The translations under genes were made by a program, and so were the position numbers. A stretch of 64,000 bases of DNA from Janthinobacterium silvisoli (GTDB lineage Bacteria > Pseudomonadota > Gammaproteobacteria > Burkholderiales > Burkholderiaceae_D): NCBI RefSeq assembly GCF_014200725.1, contig NZ_JACHCL010000005.1, forward strand, positions 62,001-126,000. The letters run 5' to 3'. How positions within the stretch are numbered: position 1 is the stretch's first letter; each line of letters begins with the position of its first letter. The notes below the pieces were generated by a model. It was not told the origin of the DNA. It ran no database searches and saw only the letters and a list, made by a program, of their open reading frames with translations. Shown in pieces: positions 52,045 through 60,617 of this stretch.

Positions 52045-52530
52045 ATGACGAACATTCATGATTTCCAGGCAGATAGCCTCGACGGCAAGCCTGTCGACCT
52101 GGCACAATACCGGGGCCAGGTACTGCTGATCGTCAATACGGCCAGCGCCTGCGGCTACACGCCACAATACCAGGGGCTCGAAGCGCTCTACCGCCGTTAT
52201 CACGACCAGGGCCTGGTGGTGCTGGGCTTTCCCTGTAATCAATTCGGCGGCCAGGAGCCCGGGGCCAACGCAGAGATCGGCGCCTTTTGCGAAAAAAACT
52301 TCGGCGTCAGCTTTCCCCTGTTTGCCAAAATCGATGTGAATGGCAGCGACGCCCATCCCTTGTTCCAGCAATTGAAACAGGCGGCGCCCGGCATCCTGGG
52401 CACCAAGGCCATCAAATGGAATTTCACCAAATTCCTGGTGCGCAGGGATGGCAGCGTCTTTGAACGTTATGCCAGCGCCAGCAAACCGGAAAAATTGGCA
52501 GCAGATATCGAAAAATTGCTAGCGGAATAG
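52045..52530 (+). CDS. Glutathione peroxidase
   Basis: A 161-residue thiol peroxidase of the GPx family. The catalytic Cys is in LIVNTASACGYTPQYQGLEA, the second conserved block is LGFPCNQFGGQEPGANAEIG, and the C-terminal WNFTKFLVRRDGSVFERYA carries the catalytic Trp and Asn. In bacteria these enzymes usually use thioredoxin rather than glutathione. The start at 52045 follows pilU by one base; the longer frame upstream overlaps pilU and is not real. Confidence 0.95.
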   Translation: MTNIHDFQADSLDGKPVDLAQYRGQVLLIVNTASACGYTPQYQGLEALYRRYHDQGLVVLGFPCNQFGGQEPGANAEIGAFCEKNFGVSFPLFAKIDVNGSDAHPLFQQLKQAAPGILGTKAIKWNFTKFLVRRDGSVFERYASASKPEKLAADIEKLLAE

Positions 52531-52678
52531 GGGGCAATTAGATTAATTTTAAACAACTATGATGCAAAATCAATAAATTTGATTTTATTTAAGGATTGCC
52601 GTCAATATTGTGTTCCAAATGGCAATTTTTCGGTGATAATGTTTGCACAATTATTCGCAGATATCGATCAAAATAACG

Positions 52679-54817
52679 ATGCCAGTCTTCGGGAAAATAC
52701 TATCTTCATGGATGCGGATGGGGTCTTATTCCCGCCTCTTCATTCCCATTTCCCTGTTGATCATTAGCGTATCGGCGGTTCGCTATCAAGCCTTGCTGAA
52801 TCAGGAAACGGCGCTGGCCACTTCGCACTATCAAAGCGAGGCGCGCCAGCTTGACCTGTACCTGGCCAATACGGTGCTGCCGCTGGCAGTGCAGACGGAC
52901 TTGCGTAGCGTGCCGCGCGTGCTGCGCAGCGCCCTGCCGCTAAACCACAACCTGTCTTCTATCCGCTGGGACAACGCTGGGGAACATACCGAAGTGCTGC
53001 CCGACACCTCGCCCGAGGAACAGCTTGCCGCCAGCGTGCCTGCATGGTTCGCGCGCCTGACGGGCATCACGGCGATTAACAGCAGGCTGACGGTGGCACT
53101 GCCCGGTGGCCAGGATGCCATCCTCGATGTGCATTACAGACCCGACCTGCCCTTGCTGCAGGTATGGAACCGCGTGCGCCACCAGGCCGTGATCAGCGCC
53201 ATCAATATCACCCTGATCTTTGTCTTGCTCAGCCTGATACTGGCCTCGCATCGCAAGCTGCTGGCGCGGCTGACCATGGCCACCGAACGTTTCCGCAGCG
53301 GCGACTTCACGATCCGCATGGCGGACGGCGCCACGCCGGAAGAGCAAGCCGTATCGCGCTCGTTCAACAGCATGGCGGGCGATATCGGTAACATGCTGTC
53401 TTCGCTGCAAGCGAGCCAGAAACGGCTGGGCGAGCAGTTGAACGAGACGGTGCACATGCAGAAGGCGCTGCAAAAGATGTCCTGGCAAAACTACAATGAT
53501 GTGCTGACCGGACTGCCTAACCGGGCTGCGCTGGCGGCCCGCTTCGAGCAGGAACTGTTCATCTCGCGCGAGCGCCAGCGGCTGCTGGCCGTGTGCCTGT
53601 TCGATCTCGACCATTTCCAGAGCATCAACGACCGCCATGGCGCCGAAGCAGGCGATGAAATCCTCAAGCAGGTGGCGGCGCGCCTGCATGACTTCACGGG
53701 ACAGGTGCACTATGCGGCGCGCCTGGGCGGCGATGAATTCGTCATGCTGCTATGCGGCCAGGCCAGCATCGCCACGATCGAACAGAATGTCACCTTGCTG
53801 ATGCAGGAATTGAGCCGGCCCTACCAGTGCGACCAGCAAGCCTTGCACATGACGGCCAGCGCCGGCATCGCCGTCTACGCGGGCAAGGAACTCAATGCAG
53901 AAAGCTTGCTGCGCCAGGCCGACCACGCCGCCTACCAGGCCAAGCTGACCGGACGCAATCAATACCACTTCTTCGACACCAACCTGGACGAGGAAGTACG
54001 CACCCACCACAACCAGCGCACGGAAGTGCGCCATGCCCTGATCAATGGCGAACTGCGTCTGTATTACCAGCCCAAGGTGAATATGCGGGCCGGCACGGTG
54101 GTGGGCATGGAAGCGCTGCTGCGCTGGCAGCATCCGCGCCGCGGCGTGCTGGCGCCGGCGCAGTTCCTGCCGCTGGTGGAGCAAACCGATCTGATCATCG
54201 ATATCGGCGAATGGGTGCTGCGCCAGGCCCTGTGGCAAATGCAGCGCTGGATCGCTGCCGGCCAGCACTGGGTGGTCAGCGTCAATATCGCGGCGCGCCA
54301 CTTCCAGCAGCCCGATTTCGTCTCGCGCCTGAAAACCATCCTCGGCGAATTTCCCGGCGTACGCCCCAGCATGCTGGAACTGGAAATCCTCGAATCGTCC
54401 GCCCTGCACGATATCGAGCACGTGCGCCGCATCATCCGCGCCTGCCAGGCGCTGGGTATCACCTTCGCGCTGGACGACTTCGGCACCGGCTATTCCTCGA
54501 TGTCCTACCTGAAGCGCCTGCCGGCCAACATCGTCAAGATCGACCAGAGCTTCGTGCGCAATATGCTCAACGACCACGACGACCTGCACCTGGTGCGCGC
54601 CGTGATCGGCCTGGCCCGCTCGTTTTCGCTGACGGTGATTGCCGAAGGGGTGGAAAGCATCGAACACGGCGCGCGCCTGATCCAGCTGGGCTGCGACCTG
54701 GCGCAAGGCTATGGCATCGCCCGCCCGATGCCGGCCGACGCCGTGCTCGATTGGGCGGCCAATTTCGTGCCGGCGCCGCAGTGGCGCGTGGCCCAGTTCA
54801 CTGAAACGCCGGTTTAA
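52679..54817 (+). CDS. Membrane GGDEF-EAL cyclic-di-GMP protein
   Basis: A 712-residue protein. A first membrane helix (LFIPISLLIISVSAVRYQAL), a periplasmic region of about 120 residues and a second helix (ISAINITLIFVLLSLILASH) are followed by a HAMP-like linker (MATERFRSGDFTIRMADGAT). The GGDEF domain has GGDEF intact, and the EAL domain has MEALLRWQHP and the loop-6 DDFGTGYSSMSYL. Both catalytic signatures look canonical. I start at the ATG at 52679; the TTG at 52643 is possible. It overlaps glcF on the other strand by 20 bases. Confidence 0.9.
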   Translation: MPVFGKILSSWMRMGSYSRLFIPISLLIISVSAVRYQALLNQETALATSHYQSEARQLDLYLANTVLPLAVQTDLRSVPRVLRSALPLNHNLSSIRWDNAGEHTEVLPDTSPEEQLAASVPAWFARLTGITAINSRLTVALPGGQDAILDVHYRPDLPLLQVWNRVRHQAVISAINITLIFVLLSLILASHRKLLARLTMATERFRSGDFTIRMADGATPEEQAVSRSFNSMAGDIGNMLSSLQASQKRLGEQLNETVHMQKALQKMSWQNYNDVLTGLPNRAALAARFEQELFISRERQRLLAVCLFDLDHFQSINDRHGAEAGDEILKQVAARLHDFTGQVHYAARLGGDEFVMLLCGQASIATIEQNVTLLMQELSRPYQCDQQALHMTASAGIAVYAGKELNAESLLRQADHAAYQAKLTGRNQYHFFDTNLDEEVRTHHNQRTEVRHALINGELRLYYQPKVNMRAGTVVGMEALLRWQHPRRGVLAPAQFLPLVEQTDLIIDIGEWVLRQALWQMQRWIAAGQHWVVSVNIAARHFQQPDFVSRLKTILGEFPGVRPSMLELEILESSALHDIEHVRRIIRACQALGITFALDDFGTGYSSMSYLKRLPANIVKIDQSFVRNMLNDHDDLHLVRAVIGLARSFSLTVIAEGVESIEHGARLIQLGCDLAQGYGIARPMPADAVLDWAANFVPAPQWRVAQFTETPV

Positions 54818-56039
54818 GAGCGGCGTCGATCAATTCTATCCAGTGCCGCACGGGCGTCTGCGTGCCCGACTGCAGATGGTTCAGGCAGCCGATATTGGCC
54901 GACACGATCACGTCCGGCGCACATTGCGCCAGGTTCGCCAGCTTGTTGTCGCGCAGTTGCTGCGACAGCACCGGCTGCAGCATCGAATACGTGCCGGCCG
55001 AACCGCAGCACAAATGGCTGTCAGCGCACAGCACCACATCAACGCCGACGGCGCGCAGCACCTGTTCCACCTTGCCGCGGATTTGCTGGCCATGCTGCAG
55101 GGTGCAGGGCGGGTGATAGGCTACGCGCCCGGTGATCTTCCCCTGCACCAGCGCCGCCAGTTCCGCCTCAAACGCCGGCATGATTTCGGATAAATCGCGG
55201 GTCAGCGCCGCAATGCGCCGCGCCTTGTCCGCGTAGACCGGATCATGGGCCAGCAAGTGGCCATATTCCTTGACCGTCAAGCCACAGCCGGACGCCGTCA
55301 TGACGATAGCTTCCACCGGCGCGGCAGTGTCCACATACGGCCACCAGGCGTCGATATTGCGGCGCATATCGTCCAGCGCCGCTTCCTGCTCGTTCAAATG
55401 GTGGCGCAGCGCGCCGCAGCAGCCAGCCTTGGGCGCGGTGATCAATTGCACGCCCAGCGCATCGAGCACACGCGCCGTGGCCGCATTGATATTGGGCGAC
55501 ATGGCAGGCTGCACGCAGCCATCGAGCAGCAGCATGGTGCGGACATGGCTGCGCGTGGGCCATTGCCCCGGCGCCGCACCGGGGCGCAATTTGTCTTGCA
55601 AGCCTTTCGACAGCAAGGGCCGCAGCGCCTGCCCCACTTTATAGGCGGGCGTAAACAGCCAGCGGCGCGGCAAGGCTTGTGCCAGCGCATAACGCAGCGC
55701 CCGTTCACGCAGGGGCCGCTGCACCCTCTGCTCGACCACGTTGCGGCCGATATCGACCAGGCGGCCATACTGCACGCCCGAGGGACAGGTCGATTCGCAG
55801 TTGCGGCAGGTCAGGCAGCGGTCCAGATGCGTCTGCGTCTTGCTGGTGACTTCTGCGCCTTCCAGCACCTGCTTGATCAGGTAGATGCGCCCGCGCGGGC
55901 CATCAAGTTCGTCTCCCAGCAACTGGTAGGTCGGGCAAGTGGCGGTGCAAAAACCGCAATGCACGCAGGCGCGCAAAATCGCTTCAGCCTCCATGCCTTC
56001 GCGCGTGTGCTTGATGAAATCGGCGAGATTGGTTTGCAT
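54798..56039 (-). CDS. glcF: Glycolate oxidase iron-sulfur subunit
   Basis: A 413-residue iron-sulfur protein. Two ferredoxin-type cluster motifs are CVHCGFCTATCPTYQ and CLTCRNCESTCPSGVQYG; the C-terminal half has the CCG-type motifs AGCCGALRHHLNEQEAALDD and CCGSAGTYSMLQPVLSQQL. It passes electrons from the GlcD/GlcE flavin subunits to the membrane quinone. It starts six bases after glcE and is the last gene of the glcDEF operon; its end overlaps the GGDEF-EAL gene end. Confidence 0.96.
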   Translation of the reverse strand: MQTNLADFIKHTREGMEAEAILRACVHCGFCTATCPTYQLLGDELDGPRGRIYLIKQVLEGAEVTSKTQTHLDRCLTCRNCESTCPSGVQYGRLVDIGRNVVEQRVQRPLRERALRYALAQALPRRWLFTPAYKVGQALRPLLSKGLQDKLRPGAAPGQWPTRSHVRTMLLLDGCVQPAMSPNINAATARVLDALGVQLITAPKAGCCGALRHHLNEQEAALDDMRRNIDAWWPYVDTAAPVEAIVMTASGCGLTVKEYGHLLAHDPVYADKARRIAALTRDLSEIMPAFEAELAALVQGKITGRVAYHPPCTLQHGQQIRGKVEQVLRAVGVDVVLCADSHLCCGSAGTYSMLQPVLSQQLRDNKLANLAQCAPDVIVSANIGCLNHLQSGTQTPVRHWIELIDAALKPAFQ

Positions 56040-56045
56040 GCGCCC

Positions 56046-57131
56046 TCAGTACATTCTGTGTCGGTTGAAGATGGAAGCGGGGTCAAAAGACAGCCGCAAG
56101 CGCTGGTGTATCTGGGCCACGGCTGGCGCCAAAGGGTGGAACACGCCCACTGACTTGTCGCCGCCACGGAACAGCGTGGCGTGGCCACCGGCGGCCGCCA
56201 CCGTCTGGCGGATACGCTGCGCGCCTGCCACATCGGCATCGCCATCGAGTTTCAGCCAGCGCTGCGCCCCGCCCCATTCGATCAATTGCCGCCCTTTCAG
56301 GATCACGGCGCTGGCCTGCGGCGGCAAGGACAAACGCCACAAGCTGCCCGCACCGGAAAAGAAGGCATGTGTCTGTTCGCGCAAGGCAGCCCAAAACAGC
56401 AGCGCCTCGGATGACTCCACCACCTCGCCGCCCAGGGTGTGCAGCGCTTCGGCCACGGCCGCGTCGGCGCCCGACAGGCGCACGCTCAGGACATCGTCAT
56501 GCCAGCAGCTGGCGGCAATCGGCAAGGGCTTGCCGGCCCATTCATTGAGCAGGCGCAACGCCGCGATCTCGGCGCATTCCAGGCGCACGGTGGCCTCGCG
56601 CAGCGGCAAGGGCAGCACTTTCAATGACACTTCAAGGATCAGGCCCAGGGTGCCCAGCGAGCCGGCCAGCAGGCGCGAGACATCGTAGCCGGCCACGTTT
56701 TTCATCACCTGGCCACCGAAAGCGAGGCGTTCGCCCCGGCCATCCATCAGCACGGCGCCCAGCACGAAATCGCGCAGCGCGCCGGCCGAGGAGCGGCGCG
56801 GACCGGACAAGCCGCTGGCCACCACGCCGCCGATGGTGGCGCCAGGACCGAAATGCGGCGGCTCGAAGGCCAGCATCTGATTGCGCGCGGCCAGCGCCGC
56901 TTCGATCTCTGCCAATGGCGTGCCGCAGCGGGCCGTGATCACCAGTTCCGTCGGCTCGTAATCGATGATGCCGGCATACGCGCGCGTATCGAGCAGCTCG
57001 CCTTCCAGCTGCTGGCCATACCAGTCCTTGCTGCCGCCGCCGCGCAGGCGCAACGCTGTACCGGCGGCGCTGGCGGCCACGATGGTTTGCCTGAATTGTT
57101 CCACTATCGCTTGCAAAGAAGTCTCCAACAC
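56046..57131 (-). CDS. glcE: Glycolate oxidase FAD-binding subunit GlcE
   Basis: A 361-residue PCMH-type FAD subunit. Motifs are LRLRGGGSKDWYGQQLEGEL, PPHFGPGATIGGVVASGLSG (FAD pyrophosphate region) and VMKNVAGYDVSRLLAGSLGT, typical of GlcE. The GTG at 57131, two bases after the glcD stop, is the likely start (giving MLETSLQAIVEQF); a TTG follows as the second codon. It lies between glcD and glcF. Partly homologous to GlcD but shorter and lacking the C-terminal substrate region. Confidence 0.95.
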   Translation of the reverse strand: MLETSLQAIVEQFRQTIVAASAAGTALRLRGGGSKDWYGQQLEGELLDTRAYAGIIDYEPTELVITARCGTPLAEIEAALAARNQMLAFEPPHFGPGATIGGVVASGLSGPRRSSAGALRDFVLGAVLMDGRGERLAFGGQVMKNVAGYDVSRLLAGSLGTLGLILEVSLKVLPLPLREATVRLECAEIAALRLLNEWAGKPLPIAASCWHDDVLSVRLSGADAAVAEALHTLGGEVVESSEALLFWAALREQTHAFFSGAGSLWRLSLPPQASAVILKGRQLIEWGGAQRWLKLDGDADVAGAQRIRQTVAAAGGHATLFRGGDKSVGVFHPLAPAVAQIHQRLRLSFDPASIFNRHRMY

Positions 57132-57133
57132 AG

Positions 57134-58636
57134 TTAAAAACGCGGCAAGCCGGCAAACGGCAGGCGCCCCGCCGTGACATGCATCTTGCCGAATTCGGCG
57201 CAGCGGTTCAGGGTCGGTATCGCCTTGTCGGGATTGAGCAAGCCATGCGGATCGAAGGCCCGCTTGACGGCAAAAAACGCGTCCAGTTCGGTCCGCGTAA
57301 ATTGCAGACACATGGAGTTGATCTTTTCCATGCCCACGCCATGTTCGCCCGTGATGGTGCCGCCGACGGCCACGCACAGGGCTAGGATATCGGCGCCGAA
57401 CGCTTCGGCCCGTTCGAATTCACCAGGCTGGTTTGCATCGAACAAAATCAGTGGATGCAGATTGCCATCGCCCGCGTGAAATACGTTCGCGCAGCGCAAG
57501 CCATGCATCTGCTCCATCTGCGCGATGCCCGTCAAGACTTCGGCCAGTCTCTTGCGCGGGATGGTGCCATCCATGCAGTAGTAGTCGGGCGAGATGCGCC
57601 CAGCGGCCGGAAACGCGTTCTTGCGGCCCGACCAGAAACGCATGCGCTCCGCTTCCGACGTCGAGACGGTAATCGCGCTGGCGCCCGCCCCTTCCAGCAC
57701 TGCCGTCATGCGGGCGATTTCCTCTTCCACTTCGGCGTGCGTGCCATCGGCTTCGCACAGCAGGATGGCAGCTGCATCGGTGTCGTAACCCGCTTTGACA
57801 AACGGTTCGACCATGCGCGAGGAAGTCTGGTCCATCATTTCCAGGCCGGCCGGGATGATGCCGGCAGCGATCACGCTGGCCACCGCATTGCCGCCCGTGA
57901 CCACGTCGCCGAAAGACGCCATGATGACCCTCGCCGTGGCCGGTTTCGGTATCAGCCTGACCGTCACTTCGGTGACGATGCCCAGCATGCCTTCGGAGCC
58001 GATCAAGACGGCCAGCAGGTCGAGGCCCGGTGCGTCCAGCGCTTCGCCACCCAGTTCAATGATGTCGCCAGCGATGGTGGCTACCCGTACGCGCAGCACA
58101 TTGTGCACCGTCAGGCCATACTTCAAACAATGTACACCGCCCGAATTTTCCGCCACGTTGCCGCCGATGCTGCAGGCGATCTGCGACGAGGGATCGGGCG
58201 CGTAATACAGCGCGTATTGCGCGGCCGCCTCGGAAATGGCCAGGTTGCGCACGCCCGGCTGCACCACGGCGATGCGCGCATAGGCATCGACACGCACGAT
58301 GCGGTTCAGGCGCGCCGTCGATAGCACCACGCCATCGACGATCGGCAAGGCGCCGCCGGACAGGCCCGTGCCGGCGCCGCGCGGCACAATCGGCACGCCA
58401 AGTTCGCGGCACACGCCCAGGATGGCGATCACCTGTTCTTCCGTGTCTGGCAAGGTGACCACCATCGGTAACTGGCGGTAGGCGGCCAGGCCATCGCATT
58501 CATACGGGCGCGTGTCTTCGGCGTCAGACAACACGCAGCGGGCGGGCAGCACGGACAGCAAGGCGGCGACCACGGCTTGCTGGCGCGCAGCTGTACTCAA
58601 TGCGTTCAGTTGCGGAGCTGGTACGGCATTATGCAT
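57134..58636 (-). CDS. glcD: Glycolate oxidase FAD-linked subunit GlcD
   Basis: A 500-residue FAD-linked oxidase catalysing glycolate (or D-lactate-like) oxidation to glyoxylate. Motifs are VPIVPRGAGTGLSGGALPIV (FAD site), IGGNVAENSGGVHCLKYGLT, VFHAGDGNLHPLILFDANQP and GTITGEHGVGMEKINSMCLQ. I start at the ATG at 58636 (MHNAVPAPQLNALSTAARQQ). It is the first gene of the operon, divergent from the adenosyltransferase gene with 115 bases between the starts. Confidence 0.96.
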   Translation of the reverse strand: MHNAVPAPQLNALSTAARQQAVVAALLSVLPARCVLSDAEDTRPYECDGLAAYRQLPMVVTLPDTEEQVIAILGVCRELGVPIVPRGAGTGLSGGALPIVDGVVLSTARLNRIVRVDAYARIAVVQPGVRNLAISEAAAQYALYYAPDPSSQIACSIGGNVAENSGGVHCLKYGLTVHNVLRVRVATIAGDIIELGGEALDAPGLDLLAVLIGSEGMLGIVTEVTVRLIPKPATARVIMASFGDVVTGGNAVASVIAAGIIPAGLEMMDQTSSRMVEPFVKAGYDTDAAAILLCEADGTHAEVEEEIARMTAVLEGAGASAITVSTSEAERMRFWSGRKNAFPAAGRISPDYYCMDGTIPRKRLAEVLTGIAQMEQMHGLRCANVFHAGDGNLHPLILFDANQPGEFERAEAFGADILALCVAVGGTITGEHGVGMEKINSMCLQFTRTELDAFFAVKRAFDPHGLLNPDKAIPTLNRCAEFGKMHVTAGRLPFAGLPRF

Positions 58637-58751
58637 AAGATAGTCCGGCAAGATGATCTTGCAACGATTGTAAGCACAAAAGCTATAGTCATCGCATTTT
58701 TTTGCGCAGATGCCGTATGCTGCCCTCATTCTTCACAACACAAGGCACAAG

Positions 58752-59306
58752 ATGGGCAAGCGACTCTCGAAAATCGCCACGCGCACGGGCGACAATGGCA
58801 GCACTGGCCTGGGCGACGGCAGCCGCACCAGCAAGGACAGCTTGCGCATCCACGCCATCGGCGACGTGGATGAACTCAATTCCCACCTGGGATTGCTGCT
58901 GTGCGAAGCCATGCCCGACACCCTGCACGGCGAACTGGTCGCCATCCAGCACGACCTGTTCGACCTGGGCGGGGAACTGTGCATCCCAGGCTACCAGTTG
59001 ATCAAGGAAGAACATGTGTTGCGCCTGGACGCCATGCTGGCCCACTACAATGCGGACCTGCCCGCCTTGACGGAGTTCATCTTGCCGGCCGGTACGCGCG
59101 CCGCCTCGCTGGCCCACGTGTGCCGCACCATCTGCCGCCGCGCCGAGCGCAGCATCGTGGCGCTGGCCAATGCCGAAACCATCCACGAGCATCCGCGCCA
59201 ATATGTGAACCGTTTATCGGATTTGCTGTTTGTGCTGTCGCGCGTGCTGAACCGTTTTGGCGGCGGTGGCGATGTGTTGTGGCGCCATGAGCGCACACGG
59301 GGATAA
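58752..59306 (+). CDS. PduO-type cob(I)yrinic acid a,c-diamide adenosyltransferase
   Basis: A 184-residue ATP:cobalamin adenosyltransferase. The ATP motif is RTGDNGSTGLGDGSRTSKDS, the middle has AIGDVDELNSHLGLLLCEAM, and the C-terminal stretch is CRTICRRAERSIVALANAET followed by YVNRLSDLLFVLSRVLNRFG. It makes the adenosyl cofactor for B12 enzymes. I start at the ATG at 58752 (MGKRLSKIATRTG), 42 bases after the upstream alternative. It stands alone with no cobalamin biosynthesis neighbours. Confidence 0.95.
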   Translation: MGKRLSKIATRTGDNGSTGLGDGSRTSKDSLRIHAIGDVDELNSHLGLLLCEAMPDTLHGELVAIQHDLFDLGGELCIPGYQLIKEEHVLRLDAMLAHYNADLPALTEFILPAGTRAASLAHVCRTICRRAERSIVALANAETIHEHPRQYVNRLSDLLFVLSRVLNRFGGGGDVLWRHERTRG

Positions 59307-59317
59307 TCGGGGAAGCT

Positions 59318-59342
59318 GGCCTGTCCAGCGTACTGGCAGGCC
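59318..59342 (+). terminator. Stem-loop after the adenosyltransferase gene
   Basis: GGCCTG-T-CCAG, loop CGTA, then CTGGCAGGCC: a ten-pair stem with one bulged base, 12 bases after the stop. It lacks a U-tract, so it may act as an RNA-end hairpin or with Rho rather than as a classical terminator. Confidence 0.5.
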
Positions 59343-59356
59343 CGCACAATCTTGAT

Positions 59357-59557
59357 TTACGGCAAATACGGATCGCAACTCTTGTAGCAGATCTGGTGAA
59401 TCTTGGTGCAGGCACCGGTCGACTTTGGACGGTCAATCGTGCACTGTATCAGATCATCATCGCACTGCGAATAACATGCAGCCTCACCGCCACCAGCGAT
59501 GGCATACGAGGCACTGACACCCATGGCAAATAGAAAGAAACCCAACTTTTTAAACAT
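59357..59557 (-). CDS. Small secreted six-cysteine protein (paralogue 1)
   Basis: A 66-residue protein with a signal peptide (FKKLGFFLFAMGVSASYAIA) and a mature part with six Cys in the pattern C-x3-C-x6-C-x10-C-x6-C-x3-C, probably three disulfides. The mature sequence opens ACYSQCDDDLIQC. It shares signal style and Cys spacing with the gene at 60164-60340, making the two paralogues. A membrane-anchored glutaredoxin gene lies between them. I recognise no known family; a secreted peptide, toxin-like factor or metal-binding protein are possibilities (inference). Confidence 0.75.
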   Translation of the reverse strand: MFKKLGFFLFAMGVSASYAIAGGGEAACYSQCDDDLIQCTIDRPKSTGACTKIHQICYKSCDPYLP

Positions 59558-59645
59558 GATATCCCTTTGTAGTAGTGGCGAAGAAAAAATCGCAACACGC
59601 CGCCTTTTTCCATGCTGCGACTAAAGATCAATAGGGCAGCTGGAA

Positions 59646-60032
59646 TCAGCCGGCGATTTTCTTGAGGGCAGCCTGCAACGCATCGGCGTTATAGCCCTGG
59701 ATCTTGCGGTTGCCGATCAGGACCAGCGGTACGCCGCCTCCGCCCAATGCTTCGTGGGCTTTCTTCGCTTCCGGCGATTTTTCGATATCGAGATCGACGA
59801 ATTCAATCTTGTTTTCTTTGAAGTAAGCGCGCGTCTTGGCGCAATAGCCGCACCAATCGGTGCCATATAAAACCACTTTGCTTTGCGGATTCGGGAAATA
59901 GGCGGCGTAATTGCCTTCCACGTAATTCGACTTGAACAAGCCAGGCAACAGGGACAAGCCATAACCGCTGCCCAGGCCGGCAGCAAGTATTACGATATAC
60001 AGCGCTGTGGTTTTTAATTTTTTCTGCATCAT
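59646..60032 (-). CDS. Membrane-anchored glutaredoxin-family protein
   Basis: A 128-residue protein: an N-terminal membrane helix (TTALYIVILAAGLGSGYGLS) and a glutaredoxin fold with the active site GTDWCGYCAKTRAYFKENKI and the cis-Pro region GGGGVPLVLIGNRKIQGYNA. It should face the periplasm and act as a disulfide reductase or oxidase. I start at the ATG at 60032 with AGGAAC before it; an ATG codon follows directly. It sits between two six-cysteine small secreted proteins, suggesting it helps fold them. Confidence 0.85.
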   Translation of the reverse strand: MMQKKLKTTALYIVILAAGLGSGYGLSLLPGLFKSNYVEGNYAAYFPNPQSKVVLYGTDWCGYCAKTRAYFKENKIEFVDLDIEKSPEAKKAHEALGGGGVPLVLIGNRKIQGYNADALQAALKKIAG

Positions 60033-60163
60033 GCTTGTTCCTGAAAAACAATATGCAACAGCCATATGCAATGGCCCATACCAGATTTATTTAAAAGAAA
60101 ATAGGGAATAATGCTAATTATTAGCACATCATTCCCGCCTGCCTAGAAGACAGGCATCTTGAT

Positions 60164-60340
60164 TTAGCCGCAGGTTTTCAAACAAGCCTGGTAGTTATGA
60201 CTGCAGAAGGGAGAGCTGTCACCATAAATCATCTTGCATTCTGTCAGTTCTTCCTCGCAGACATAGCAGTTGTTAGTCGCTGCCATGGCATACGAAGCAC
60301 TCAATCCCAGGGTAAAAATAAAAGCTGCAATCTTCTTCAT
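60164..60340 (-). CDS. Small secreted six-cysteine protein (paralogue 2)
   Basis: A 58-residue protein in a clean frame: signal KKIAAFIFTLGLSASYAMA and a mature part with six Cys in C-x2-C-x6-C-x10-C-x6-C-x3-C, beginning NNCYVCEEELTEC and ending CLKTCG. The spacing matches the 66-residue paralogue at 59357-59557 with only the first loop one residue shorter. GAGGAATGA before the ATG gives a good ribosome binding site. Its size is below many gene-finder cut-offs, so it may be unannotated. Confidence 0.78.
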   Translation of the reverse strand: MKKIAAFIFTLGLSASYAMAATNNCYVCEEELTECKMIYGDSSPFCSHNYQACLKTCG

Positions 60341-60558
60341 TCATTCCTCGCCGTGTTTTAGCCATGAACAGAAATCAATCATGATTTCATCTTATTTTCA
60401 TACTACAAAAACAAATATAGTCCTCACTTATTTTAGAGTCAATATTTCTTTTTCAGATAGAACGTTCATGAAAATATTTTTTCAACAAGAGAAAAATGTG
60501 ATGTTTTGAGAGATTTAAAGGAGAGTATGTCTATACAATAATGCGCGTCTTGCAATGA
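60341..60558. other. AT-rich intergenic region upstream of the six-cysteine gene
   Basis: About 220 bases of conspicuously AT-rich sequence, unlike the GC-rich surroundings, lie between the six-cysteine gene and the FUSC terminator. I see no gene I would support; a 79-codon plus-strand frame here is low-complexity. It is likely to hold the promoter for the small secreted protein genes and may be a trace of acquired DNA. Confidence 0.6.
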
Positions 60559-60584
60559 AAACAGGCTGCAAAAGCAGCCTGTTT
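60559..60584 (-). terminator. Intrinsic terminator after the FUSC-family gene
   Basis: AACAGGCTGC, an AAAA loop and GCAGCCTGTT form a ten-pair stem flanked by A- and T-runs. On the minus strand it lies 34 bases after the FUSC stop. Confidence 0.85.
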
Positions 60585-60617
60585 ACTCACCACGTATTAC
60601 CCTGCTGAAAGACGAGC

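Noticed and set aside
60270-60509. A 79-codon plus-strand frame near the six-cysteine gene
   Set aside because: AT-rich, Phe/Lys/Ser-heavy, no ribosome binding site, and it overlaps the better-supported minus-strand gene.
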